From positions 1-38,706 of the forward strand of contig JAPYTK010000029.1 of the NCBI GenBank assembly GCA_029941785.1: a stretch of 38,706 nt of DNA, in the 5' to 3' direction. A model generated the notes under the pieces. That model did no database searches, was not told where the DNA came from, and was given only the letters and a program-made list of their open reading frames with translations. Origin of the DNA: Polyangiaceae bacterium (GTDB lineage Bacteria; Myxococcota_A; Polyangia; Polyangiales; Polyangiaceae). Both the position numbers and the translations under genes were made by a program. Shown piece after piece: positions 6,894 to 15,394 of this stretch (positions are counted from its first letter, which is position 1; each line of letters starts with the position of its first letter).

Positions 6894-9800
6894 TTCAGCG
6901 CTCCTGGTACCGGTGCTGGCAGCACCTGCGTCTTGACGTCCGCGGTCAGGCCGCGGCGCATGCGAAGGAACATCCCAGACTGGTAATTGATGGGTTGCTT
7001 CGTCTTCGGGTCCTTCACATTCTGGGCGTACTCTCGGAGCTTCTCGTCACCGAGGATATCGGTAAAGAAGGCGAGCCGGCGCACCGCATTATCTGCAGCA
7101 TCGACGCGCACCTGCCAGGCCCGAGCCCAGATGACCGCTTCACCGTAACCGGCGACCATCACCTTATCGACCGCGCTGAGATTCTCGCCGCGGGTCTTGC
7201 GCCAGAAGGCTCGACGATTGGCTCGGAAGGTGTCGCCCAGGGTACACGCGCGATCGTTACCCGTCTCCTCGCACAGTTTGTCGGCCTTCTTGAGGGTCTT
7301 CTCTTCTTTGTCCGTATAGAGCTTCAGCCCGGGCGCGCGAGCATTGTAGAGGCCCGTTCGACACGAGTCGTACAAGGAGCCCTGCCTGGCGCGCGCGGCG
7401 ACGGCCCAGCGCCGCGACTCGTATTTGAGGATGACCTTCTGCAATTTGTCGAACCAGCCCTTGGCGTCCACTTCGACGTCCTTCGTAAACTCGTCGAGAA
7501 CGTCCTTCATCACCCCCTTGTACCGGTGGTGACCGCTGTCGTAGTCAAAGTCCTTGCGAATCTTCGCGTGCAGGGCCCGGTACTCGCACTCTGCCGCCAT
7601 GTCGGCCTGTTTACTTCCCAGGGCCTTGTTTCGGCCATCGTCGTCCTGACCCACGGTCGCCTTGTAGGTGTCGTAGGCGCCGATCGTGCGACCACACCAG
7701 TTCTTGTACGACTGATCGCCACCTGCGCGGCGCAGCTTCGCTGCGTGATAAGCCGCCTGTACCGTGTAGGCCGCGGCGTTGGAGTTGTTCGAGTTCGCGC
7801 GATAATAACCGTCCATCGCGTCCATCGCCGCGAGTCGCGCCCGCCGATTGGCCCCCCGGTCGATCCCCCGCGCGTCCCAGGCTTTGAGATCCACCGTCGC
7901 CACAAGCCAGTCGATCTCGGCACGTTGTTCTGCCGGCGGGCTGAGCGAGACAAAGGTCGTCCGAGCGTCACGCATCTTGTCCCGCTCACCAATGCTCGCG
8001 TAGAGAAAGACCGCGTTGCGCGCGGCTCGTCTTCGGTGCTCGTTCTCGAACCGGGTTTTCTTCGAGATCTTGTCGTAGGTCGCGGCAGCACCGCGGTAAT
8101 CGAAAAAGAGAACGTTTGCTTTGGCGAGTTCGTCGTAGGCAAGCTTGAGGAACTTGACTCGCTCCGCATACTTATCGGGTTGCGGAGGAACGCCTTTGGC
8201 CGAGTCTCCCTTTTGAAGTTTATCGAGGCGCTCGCTGTTGCCGTACTCCTTGATGAACAATTCGTACATCTCGATGGCCTGGTCGTACTCGCCAACCTGC
8301 TTGTACGCCGAGGCGCCGAGCATGGCAGCCTCTGGGGCTTCGTCGCGCGCAGGAGCCTTGGCGAGCGCTTCCTTGTACAGAGCTGCCGCACGGCGCCACT
8401 GCTGGTTGCGAGCCGGGCCATCCGCCATCGCTTTGGCCTTGTTGTAGGCTTTTGCGGCGTCGACATAATAGCCCCGCGAAATGGTCGGGTCGCTGATCCC
8501 CGACTCCTTCACCTTTTGTTCTTCGTCGACCGCGCAACTCTGTCGCTTGGACGCCTCGGCAAGAGCGCGGCCCCCTTCCGTATCGCCCTCCTGGTTGGCC
8601 ATGGTGATGAGCTTTTCCCATGCCAGGTAGCCATATTTCGTCTTGCCGCATTGCTGCAGGTAGATCGGTTGCAAGCGACGCTTCGCTTCCGGAAACTGCC
8701 CGTAGAGGAACGGCACTTCTCCACCGGTGTACGTGAACTGGTCGTGGTTCTTGTAGGGGTCAGCGTCTGCAGGCACGTGGGCAACGTATTCGTCGAACGC
8801 CGTGATCATCTGTATGACGGGTGCAGGCACCGGGTCGGTGCGAAACTTCTTCGCGTCCCCTTCCCCTTCGAACTCGAGCTGTTTGCGCCTCGGGAAGCCC
8901 TTCGCGCCGCTGGTCAACTCGTCCAGCTTGTAGTTGGCAACGACCATTTGCTGCGCAACGCGTACGACCATCAGGGCGGCGGGCTGCAAATACTTGTTGT
9001 CCTCGTTGGAGTCGCGCACCTCTCGGGCCGTCGTTTGCGCACGACTCACGTCCTTGGCGGTCGGCAGCGCGGCCTCGACATCACCCTCAACGAAGCCCAG
9101 CCGCTGAACCTTGAGAACGACGATGTTGGTGTACGCATCCGCAAGCCAAAACCGGCTCTCGTAGGCATCCTCAGAGTTTTCGTCCTGCAACAAGTAGGCG
9201 CCCCAAGCGCGCCCCGCCGCCTGATATTCGGCGAGCGCCCGTGCAAAGTTCGCGCTCTTCTCGGCGTCGTTGTCCGCCCTGCGGCCCAGCCCTACGTAAC
9301 GTCGAGCAGCGTTCGTGTGGTCCGCCGCTGCGCGACGCAAACCATCACGCACCAAGCGCTCCGCGGCACGAATCGCTTCTGGATCGTCCTTGTTCGCGTC
9401 GACCCATTTCGGCGTATTGTCGGGCGTCGCCACGTAATTGATGAGCTCGCCGCGAGCCGCCAGCGCTTTCTCCAAATACGCCTCACGCTGGGCACCAGTA
9501 GCTTGGCCGGCGAGCTGTTCGTACACCTCGGCGATTTGGTTCTGCACAAACGGTGCATCGCGATGCATCGGCCAGTTCTTGACGATCAGCTCGTCGATCT
9601 CGATGAGATTTTGGTACTGGTTGTACTCTTTGAATTCGACCGCAAGCGCCTTGTAGATATCGACCGTCCACGGCTTGTCCTGCGGGACGAGGGTCGCGTC
9701 TCGTACACGATCGATGGCCACGTGCATCTTCTGCTCGATGATGGCGCTATCCGTCTCGAGGTCGAAAATGTCGTTGCGCGCGATGTACGGATCCTGCTGC

Positions 9801-11224
9801 GCTGGTCCCTCAAAATCGAGATACGTGACCGAGCCGGCAATGTACGCGTAGGCCTCCACGCGAAAATCGGCTCCGGTGTTGCCGGTGCGCTTTTCCTCCG
9901 CGTCGGTGTAGTTCAGCAGCCGAACGAATTGCTCGACCGCGGTCTTGTAGCGCTGCTGCTTGTAGAAGGTCCACGCGAGCTTGTACATCGAGACGCCATA
10001 GACCGGCGGCTTCTTGTAGCGCATCGACTGTCGATAGGCGCTCTCGGCCCGATTGAGGTTGAATGGCCCGCCGTAGGGGTCGATCTCCTCGAAGTGAAAG
10101 TCACCGATTTGCCACCAAATCTCAGCCATGTACCGGGGGTCTTCGCCGGGCGTGGCTTCCTGCGCGATGGACCGACAATCAGCCGGATAGGGATCCTTGA
10201 ACGTATCCTCGTCATCTTCGACTTTGGACGTGTCCTCAGCCGCAGCAGTGACGGACGCCTCGAGCGGCTTTTCTGCCGCGCGCCGGCGAACTTCGTCGAG
10301 GGGCAAGGGGTGACGTTGCATCCACCCGAGCCACCAATCGGAATCGTGATCCTGGGGCAAACGGACGATCGTATCCTTGTTCGGATCTTTGGGATCGGGC
10401 GCAACCGGGTAACGAACCCGGTTGTGGCAAACCAAGGAACGCCAGACCTGATGCGCCTCGTGGATGCGGCCCGAGTCGTTGTAGGCATGACCGAGGTAGT
10501 AATACACGCCGGCCAGCTCACGGTACTGATCGTATTCCCGAACGATCCGCTTGTAGAGCGCGATGGCAGGTCGAAGCTCAGGTTCGGGCGGTGCCGCGCC
10601 AGGCGCCAGTTGAATGTTATCGACGATCTCTCTGGCCCGCTCTTCGTACAGAGCGGCAAGACGAAACATCGCGTCCGGCGTACTCTGCGGGTTGGAGTTG
10701 GCGCCGCTGTATTTCGCCACGAAAACTTCGAGTCGCCGAATCGCCTCTTCGCGTGCCGCCCGCAAGCCTTGTGATTCGATGTTGATCTCGCGATCGAGGG
10801 CCGCGAGGATCCGCTTGCGACGTTCCTCATAGTGGTGGCGAATGATGCGCGTAATCGTCGCTCGGTAATCCTTGGCGTCCCGTTCGTATCGTTCCGCTTC
10901 TCGCTGCAGCTCGCGCAACCCGGCAAGCTGCTCGGCCGTTGGATCCGGCGGGGGCTTGGGCTTCTTCTTGGCCGCCGGGACGGTTGGAGGCGCCACCCGA
11001 GCGGCTGGCGTGGGCGCGATGGGAGCTCGCGCCGCAGTGTTGGTCGCGGCCGGTGCAGGCGCGCCCGGATTGGTCCCGGTCGTGGCTGCAGGACTCCCCG
11101 CCGGGGGGGCAGCAGGAGGTGGAACTGGCTGAGGCTGCGCACCACCTACCGTCGCCCAATTGACGCCGATCAGAAGAGCAAGCCATCCGACAGCTCGTGA
11201 ACCGATTCTACGCCCGTCCATCAT
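6890..11224 (-). CDS. Giant periplasmic TPR protein (GltD/AgmU-like)
   Basis: A 1444-aa protein with a signal peptide ('VGWLALLIGVNWATVGGAQ'), an Ala/Pro-rich stretch to about residue 95, and then a long helical-repeat protein with many TPR-like pairs ('ALYKRIVREYDQYRELAGVYYYLGHAY' in pieces such as 'YKRIVREYDQYRELAG', 'EMYELFIKEYGNSERL', 'ALYKEALAKAPARDEAPEAA'). The M. xanthus counterpart AgmU/GltD is a roughly 1200-aa periplasmic TPR protein, so size and location fit. Both ends are joined by ATGA overlaps, to the 789-aa gene upstream and the TPR lipoprotein gene downstream. A 1379-aa open frame on the opposite strand is a by-product of GC-rich codon usage. The structural class is certain; orthology to GltD rather than the paralogous NfsD is not resolved. 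Confidence 0.85.
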   Translation of the reverse strand: MMDGRRIGSRAVGWLALLIGVNWATVGGAQPQPVPPPAAPPAGSPAATTGTNPGAPAPAATNTAARAPIAPTPAARVAPPTVPAAKKKPKPPPDPTAEQLAGLRELQREAERYERDAKDYRATITRIIRHHYEERRKRILAALDREINIESQGLRAAREEAIRRLEVFVAKYSGANSNPQSTPDAMFRLAALYEERAREIVDNIQLAPGAAPPEPELRPAIALYKRIVREYDQYRELAGVYYYLGHAYNDSGRIHEAHQVWRSLVCHNRVRYPVAPDPKDPNKDTIVRLPQDHDSDWWLGWMQRHPLPLDEVRRRAAEKPLEASVTAAAEDTSKVEDDEDTFKDPYPADCRSIAQEATPGEDPRYMAEIWWQIGDFHFEEIDPYGGPFNLNRAESAYRQSMRYKKPPVYGVSMYKLAWTFYKQQRYKTAVEQFVRLLNYTDAEEKRTGNTGADFRVEAYAYIAGSVTYLDFEGPAQQDPYIARNDIFDLETDSAIIEQKMHVAIDRVRDATLVPQDKPWTVDIYKALAVEFKEYNQYQNLIEIDELIVKNWPMHRDAPFVQNQIAEVYEQLAGQATGAQREAYLEKALAARGELINYVATPDNTPKWVDANKDDPEAIRAAERLVRDGLRRAAADHTNAARRYVGLGRRADNDAEKSANFARALAEYQAAGRAWGAYLLQDENSEDAYESRFWLADAYTNIVVLKVQRLGFVEGDVEAALPTAKDVSRAQTTAREVRDSNEDNKYLQPAALMVVRVAQQMVVANYKLDELTSGAKGFPRRKQLEFEGEGDAKKFRTDPVPAPVIQMITAFDEYVAHVPADADPYKNHDQFTYTGGEVPFLYGQFPEAKRRLQPIYLQQCGKTKYGYLAWEKLITMANQEGDTEGGRALAEASKRQSCAVDEEQKVKESGISDPTISRGYYVDAAKAYNKAKAMADGPARNQQWRRAAALYKEALAKAPARDEAPEAAMLGASAYKQVGEYDQAIEMYELFIKEYGNSERLDKLQKGDSAKGVPPQPDKYAERVKFLKLAYDELAKANVLFFDYRGAAATYDKISKKTRFENEHRRRAARNAVFLYASIGERDKMRDARTTFVSLSPPAEQRAEIDWLVATVDLKAWDARGIDRGANRRARLAAMDAMDGYYRANSNNSNAAAYTVQAAYHAAKLRRAGGDQSYKNWCGRTIGAYDTYKATVGQDDDGRNKALGSKQADMAAECEYRALHAKIRKDFDYDSGHHRYKGVMKDVLDEFTKDVEVDAKGWFDKLQKVILKYESRRWAVAARARQGSLYDSCRTGLYNARAPGLKLYTDKEEKTLKKADKLCEETGNDRACTLGDTFRANRRAFWRKTRGENLSAVDKVMVAGYGEAVIWARAWQVRVDAADNAVRRLAFFTDILGDEKLREYAQNVKDPKTKQPINYQSGMFLRMRRGLTADVKTQVLPAPVPGALK

Positions 11225-13590
11225 TCCTCCGGCTCACCGCTGTCATCGAGAACTTCTTCGAGCTCCCGTTCGAGTCGGGCATCCGTGCGGGCGCGCTCGA
11301 CTTTGAGTCGTCGTACCCGCATGAGTTGTTCCTCACGAAGCTCCCAGGCCTCTTCTGTGATCCCCACATCGGCACGCAACACAATGCTCTTCAGCCGGTC
11401 GCGCACGTTGATGAAGTTCCGCATCGCCACCTGCCCAACGACCATCCGCGCTTCTTCGTCGAGCTGCTCCAGACGCCCAGAATAGTCCACGATATGAGCC
11501 GTTTCCTGTGAGACCGCCTTTCGCAGTTCCTTCGTCTTGGCGCGGACCGTACGGTCGATGTCCCCGACCATCGCTCCAAGTCGCGCGTCGACAGCATCCG
11601 CTGCCGCCAGGACCTCAGCCGCCCGCGCAGCATACGCCCTCAGCTCGCCACCCTCTCGCTGCGCGAGCGCGACTTCTTGGACCACGAGTTGCCGGTAGGC
11701 CGCCCGCACACGGGCGTCTTCCACGAACCGGCGGTCGCCAAATCCAACCTGGATCTTGCCCGCTTCGGTAAAACTTCTGAGCCTTGTGATTTGCTCTCGA
11801 TAATAGAAGATGAGCCGCTTTTGCTCGACCAAGGCCATGCGGTAGCGCTCGACCTGAGCAGGGCTCCTCACGACTCCGGCTTGAGGGCCATCACGCAACA
11901 TCCGTTCGAGCCCATTCACGGTCGCCTGCAGCGTGTCGATCTCCAGTTCGAGACGCTGCAACCCCTGCGAGGTGCGGTTCCACTGGCGATTGGCCTGCGT
12001 CTCGCGTCTGCTGAAATCGGCAGAGTCGACAGGGATCAACTTGAGTCGACGCTCGTAGGCCTTTCGTTGCCGACGCAACTGCAACAGCTGACCGCTCACG
12101 GAAAACTCATCGAGGCCTTTGGCCAGTCTCATGCGCGCCAAAGCCACCGAATTGATCAACCCGAGAGCCCGTTCCGCCCCGACGCGCAGTGCAGGCACCG
12201 CGCGGATCCGGTTCGGCGAAGCGAGCACGGCGTTGAGTCGGTCGATCATCTCGTTGGACTCTTTGATCAGCCGGCGACTGGCGGTCACATCGTCGATCAC
12301 AGCGAAAGCCATGTCGCCATCGGTACCTTTGCGCGCCCAACGAACGACGAGCGGCGGCAATGTGCCACCGGCCTCGAACAGTTCGAGCTGATCGCGGCTC
12401 AGCATGTCAAAGAACACACCGGCGTCCGTGTTCTTCCCGAGGAAGCCATCGACCCGAGAACGCATCCGATCGTAGTTGCCGCGCACGCTCTCGTAGACCT
12501 TGAAGGACTTTTCGAACTGGCCAGCGCGCAACATCAAGTCGCCGCGGAGCAAGGCCGCATCCGCCACATCGTCACTGTTCGGGGCGGCGACCGACAACAC
12601 CTCGAGCGCACGCATGGCGCGCATCACGTCACCGAGCCTAACGTACACCCAAGCGAGCTCGTAGAGCATCGTCCCAAACTCTGGTGATTCGCGTTTGATC
12701 TGATTGTAGGCAGTCACCGCCTGGGCCCAGTCGCCGCTCTCGTACAACAGGCGTCCAATCGCGAGGTTTGCGAGGCCAACCACATGGCGTTGCTCGCTCG
12801 TCGTCGCCTTGATCTTCGTCACACCCCGAAACAACTGAATCGCCGGCGCGTAGAGCGCGGTCGCCACAGGCTTGTTGCGCTCTTTTCCGGCGGCCGGATC
12901 CGTCCCCGCTGCCATGCGCACCGCGATGGTGCCAAGCAAGTAGCGAGCCTGATGCGCAAAGTTGCTATCGAGCGGCACCGTCATCAGCGATGCGCGCGCG
13001 CCGTCGAACTTCCCTTGGGCAAAGAGACCCTTGCCCTTGGCGTAGGCGATGCCACTGCTCGCGACAGCCGGCACCATCGCCAACTTGGCGAAGACCGCGT
13101 CGAGCTCTTTCGGCTGTCTTCGTCGCAACGCGATGTCTACGAGCCGCAGCACGGCTCGTTCCTGGAAAGGCGCAAACCGGCGCTCGCCGCTTCGCGACAA
13201 CACGAGCGCGAAGCTGCGCCGGGCTGACAGCAGCTGCTTGTCCTTGAAATACGCCTCACCGAGCAATTGCAAGGCGTCGGGAAAAGCGGTCGGATGCGCT
13301 CGATGCTTCTCGGTGACCTCGTTGAGAACGTCGATCGCCCGATCGTAGTCCTTGACCCCCATGAGCAGCACCGCGTCGGCGATGCGCTGCTCGGGCTTGC
13401 GCTGCTCTGCCTTGACGGCGCTCGCGATAGCACTCTCGACCGTCGGAACGTCTTTCGCCGCGGCGGATATCCGCGCTCGTGCTGTCTTCAGGGCTCGGTC
13501 GGGCTCAGCGGCGTGAGCGGCGGAGCCAACGAGGCACAGCGCGATCGCCGCACACCATGCACACCATGAATTGTGCCGAGTCAGACGCAT
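11221..13590 (-). CDS. Periplasmic TPR/coiled-coil protein (GltC/NfsC-like position)
   Basis: A 789-aa protein with a signal peptide ('CAAIALCLVGSAAHAAEPD'). The N-terminal half has TPR-like helix pairs ('VLNEVTEKHRAHPTAFPDALQLLGEAYF' in part, 'FDGARASLMTVPLD', 'WAQAVTAYNQIKRESPEFG'). The C-terminal half (about 480-789) is long, charged and coiled-coil-like, ending in 'ARLERELEEVLDDSGEPEE'. It overlaps the 1444-aa TPR gene by ATGA, which indicates translational coupling. GltC is the TPR protein of the Glt set in M. xanthus, though there it is encoded at a separate locus with gltA and gltB. Calling this gene GltC-like is an inference from architecture and linkage; a periplasmic scaffold role is likely. 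Confidence 0.75.
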   Translation of the reverse strand: MRLTRHNSWCAWCAAIALCLVGSAAHAAEPDRALKTARARISAAAKDVPTVESAIASAVKAEQRKPEQRIADAVLLMGVKDYDRAIDVLNEVTEKHRAHPTAFPDALQLLGEAYFKDKQLLSARRSFALVLSRSGERRFAPFQERAVLRLVDIALRRRQPKELDAVFAKLAMVPAVASSGIAYAKGKGLFAQGKFDGARASLMTVPLDSNFAHQARYLLGTIAVRMAAGTDPAAGKERNKPVATALYAPAIQLFRGVTKIKATTSEQRHVVGLANLAIGRLLYESGDWAQAVTAYNQIKRESPEFGTMLYELAWVYVRLGDVMRAMRALEVLSVAAPNSDDVADAALLRGDLMLRAGQFEKSFKVYESVRGNYDRMRSRVDGFLGKNTDAGVFFDMLSRDQLELFEAGGTLPPLVVRWARKGTDGDMAFAVIDDVTASRRLIKESNEMIDRLNAVLASPNRIRAVPALRVGAERALGLINSVALARMRLAKGLDEFSVSGQLLQLRRQRKAYERRLKLIPVDSADFSRRETQANRQWNRTSQGLQRLELEIDTLQATVNGLERMLRDGPQAGVVRSPAQVERYRMALVEQKRLIFYYREQITRLRSFTEAGKIQVGFGDRRFVEDARVRAAYRQLVVQEVALAQREGGELRAYAARAAEVLAAADAVDARLGAMVGDIDRTVRAKTKELRKAVSQETAHIVDYSGRLEQLDEEARMVVGQVAMRNFINVRDRLKSIVLRADVGITEEAWELREEQLMRVRRLKVERARTDARLERELEEVLDDSGEPEE

Positions 13591-13686
13591 TGTGCCCCCG
13601 ACCTCGCCCAGCGTGTGTGGCTAGCTGTCCGCAACGAATTCATCTTTGCGAGGCTATCCTGGAAAATCGCGTGATCCAAAGACTCA

Positions 13687-14439
13687 CTATTTGGTGTTTG
13701 GGGCGAGCCCCGTAGCTACCTTTTCGAGGAAGCGAACGGCCGGCCGCTCCTCGAGCGGGGTTGTGACTCCGCCCTTTTCGTAGGCCAGCACACGGAGTTT
13801 GGTCGTCTTGCCTTCCACCGCCGTGAAGGAGTGACTCGAGCGAACCTCGAATCGATAACCTCGCAGGTAGGAGAACACCCCGTAGCCGTGACCCCGCAAG
13901 TTGACGAGCACCTGCAAGGTATGATCCCCAGGAGGGATGGAACCACTGAAGACGGGAATGACCTGCTGGTCGGCCAGCACGCCCGAACGGTCGGTCTTGT
14001 TGTACTGCACCGCACCGTCGAGAACGATGAGCGCACGGGTGAGGCGGAATTGGTTCGATAACTTGTTCTCGAACTGAATGACCGCACGAGAACCAGCGGC
14101 TCCACCGGAGAGGATCGTCTCACTCAAGAGCGACAGACGCGTATGGCTCCGTCGAATTTGCTCCTTCAGTTGGTCGATGCGCTGCTGAAGATCTCTCAGA
14201 CGCACCGTGTACGTTGCGCCGTCCATCGCTGGTGCTGCAGTCGGAACTGCAGCGGCCGGCGGGGCACCGGGTGGTACGCCTGGTGGCGCAGCAGGTGCAA
14301 TGGGAGCTGTGGCCACGGGCGGCGGAGCCGTCGCGGCCGGCGGCGGCGGAGCCGTCGCGGAGGGCGGCGCCTGCGCGCCGGCGGGGGTTGCGACCATGGC
14401 AATGGCCACGACCATCCCGAACATCCGTCGGAACTGCAT
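13687..14439 (-). CDS. Secreted Ala/Pro-rich protein with coiled coil and beta-domain, first gene of the Glt/Nfs-like set
   Basis: A 250-aa protein from ATG 14439, preceded by GAGG four bases upstream; an upstream start at 14499 adds an implausible N-terminus. It has a signal peptide ('MFGMVVAIAMVATPAGAQ'), then an Ala/Pro linker of about 60 residues. A short heptad-like helix follows ('LRDLQQRIDQLKEQIRRSH'), and then a beta-rich region with 'GDHTLQVLVNLRGHGYGVFSYLRGY' in part, which resembles PEGA/Ig-like domains. The Ala/Pro linker makes such proteins prone to being mislabelled dihydrolipoamide acetyltransferase; no lipoyl or catalytic motif is visible. It is 96 bp upstream of the 789-aa gene on the same strand and is the likely start of the transcription unit. 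Confidence 0.75.
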   Translation of the reverse strand: MQFRRMFGMVVAIAMVATPAGAQAPPSATAPPPPAATAPPPVATAPIAPAAPPGVPPGAPPAAAVPTAAPAMDGATYTVRLRDLQQRIDQLKEQIRRSHTRLSLLSETILSGGAAGSRAVIQFENKLSNQFRLTRALIVLDGAVQYNKTDRSGVLADQQVIPVFSGSIPPGDHTLQVLVNLRGHGYGVFSYLRGYRFEVRSSHSFTAVEGKTTKLRVLAYEKGGVTTPLEERPAVRFLEKVATGLAPNTK

Positions 14440-14777
14440 GTAATCCTCGGTAATTAGCTTGAGCAAGTCGTTTCGTGAAGTGCGCCGGCCGGTATACACC
14501 AGATCCGTACGCGGGGACTCCCGTTTAGCTTAGTAGGCCTTCGCCCCCGCATGCAATGTTGGAAACTGGCTCGGTGTTCGGTTCTTCGCCTCGAAACTGG
14601 GGCAACCCCACCCTCGGAATGGGTTATGGTTCCCACGATGAGCATCCGGCCGGTAGATCTTTCGTACCGCTCGACCGTCCTAGCAGGCCATAAGGCCCGC
14701 AATCGGCGGGTCTGGTCTCAGGGTCCAGCTCCTTCACGGCTGCGCGCCATCAAATGGTCGCGACAGGAGCGGGATTC
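14440..14777. other. Divergent intergenic region between the Glt/Nfs-like operon and the sigma-factor gene
   Basis: These 338 bp should carry the promoters of both divergent units. I see a direct repeat of GAAACTGG (14562-14569 and 14593-14600, 31 bp apart), an inverted repeat TGGGG-CAA-CCCCA at 14597-14609 region, and a TATGGT that could be a -10 element at 14625-14630 on the plus strand. No convincing -35 box accompanies it. A small open frame runs through the region, but nothing supports it as a gene. Confidence 0.5.
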
Positions 14778-15389
14778 ATGATCGAGCGCCCCAACGAACT
14801 GTCCGACGAGGTCCTCATGATGCGCTACCAGACTGGCGACCACAGCGCACTCGCGCTCCTCGTCAAGCGCCACAAGACGCCGATGTTCAATTTCTTCTTA
14901 CGGCAGCTTCGCGACCGCAACTTGGCGGAAGATATGGTTCAAGACCTCTTCGTGAAGCTCGTGCGCAAGGCGGGCACATTCAAACACGAATCGCGCTTCA
15001 CTACATGGGCCTACACTGTCGCCAGAAATCTCTGCATCGACCAGTTGCGTAAGTTATCGCTGCGTAGACACCGGTCTCTCGACGCCCGCACAACACCAGA
15101 CGGTCCCACGCTCGGTGAACGGGTCGCCGATGACCGACCCGAAGCGGAGGCGGATCGGAGCGCCGTGAGCGCCGACATCGCCACGCGCGTCACCAGAGCG
15201 GTTGAAGACCTCCCCGCGGAACAGCGCGAGGTCTTTCTTCTCCGCCAGCAGGCCGGCGTACCGTTCAAGGAGATCGCGAGAATCACCGGAGTCTCGGAGA
15301 ACACCGCCAAAAGTCGTATGCGATACGCCCTCGAGCGCCTGCAAACCGCTCTGGCCGAGTACGAGGATTACGCGCGAGCGCTGAGGTAG
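14778..15389 (+). CDS. ECF-type RNA polymerase sigma factor
   Basis: A 203-aa sigma-70-family extracytoplasmic-function sigma factor. Region 2 includes 'LAEDMVQDLFVKLVRKAGTF' and 'FTTWAYTVARNLCIDQLRK', and region 4 includes 'DLPAEQREVFLLRQQAG' and 'FKEIARITGVSENTAKSRMR'. Start choice is ATG 14778, which has AGGAG eight bases upstream; the in-frame ATG at 14754 has none. The stop is followed five bases later by the start of an anti-sigma-like gene, so the two are translationally coupled. It is divergent from the Glt/Nfs-like operon, and control of that operon, of itself, or of the downstream lipoprotein is plausible but not shown by any recognised promoter motif. Confidence 0.92.
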   Translation: MIERPNELSDEVLMMRYQTGDHSALALLVKRHKTPMFNFFLRQLRDRNLAEDMVQDLFVKLVRKAGTFKHESRFTTWAYTVARNLCIDQLRKLSLRRHRSLDARTTPDGPTLGERVADDRPEAEADRSAVSADIATRVTRAVEDLPAEQREVFLLRQQAGVPFKEIARITGVSENTAKSRMRYALERLQTALAEYEDYARALR

Positions 15390-15394
15390 GCACC

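Noticed and set aside
6635-10774. A 1379-aa open frame on the plus strand
   Set aside because: It is antisense to the 1444-aa TPR gene, has no signal peptide, domain or ribosome binding site, and its Arg/Val/Leu-rich composition is what the complement of a GC-rich gene gives.
13687-14439. Dihydrolipoamide acetyltransferase
   Set aside because: Only the Ala/Pro-rich linker resembles such enzymes; there is no lipoyl-lysine motif or HxxxD catalytic motif, and a signal peptide is present.
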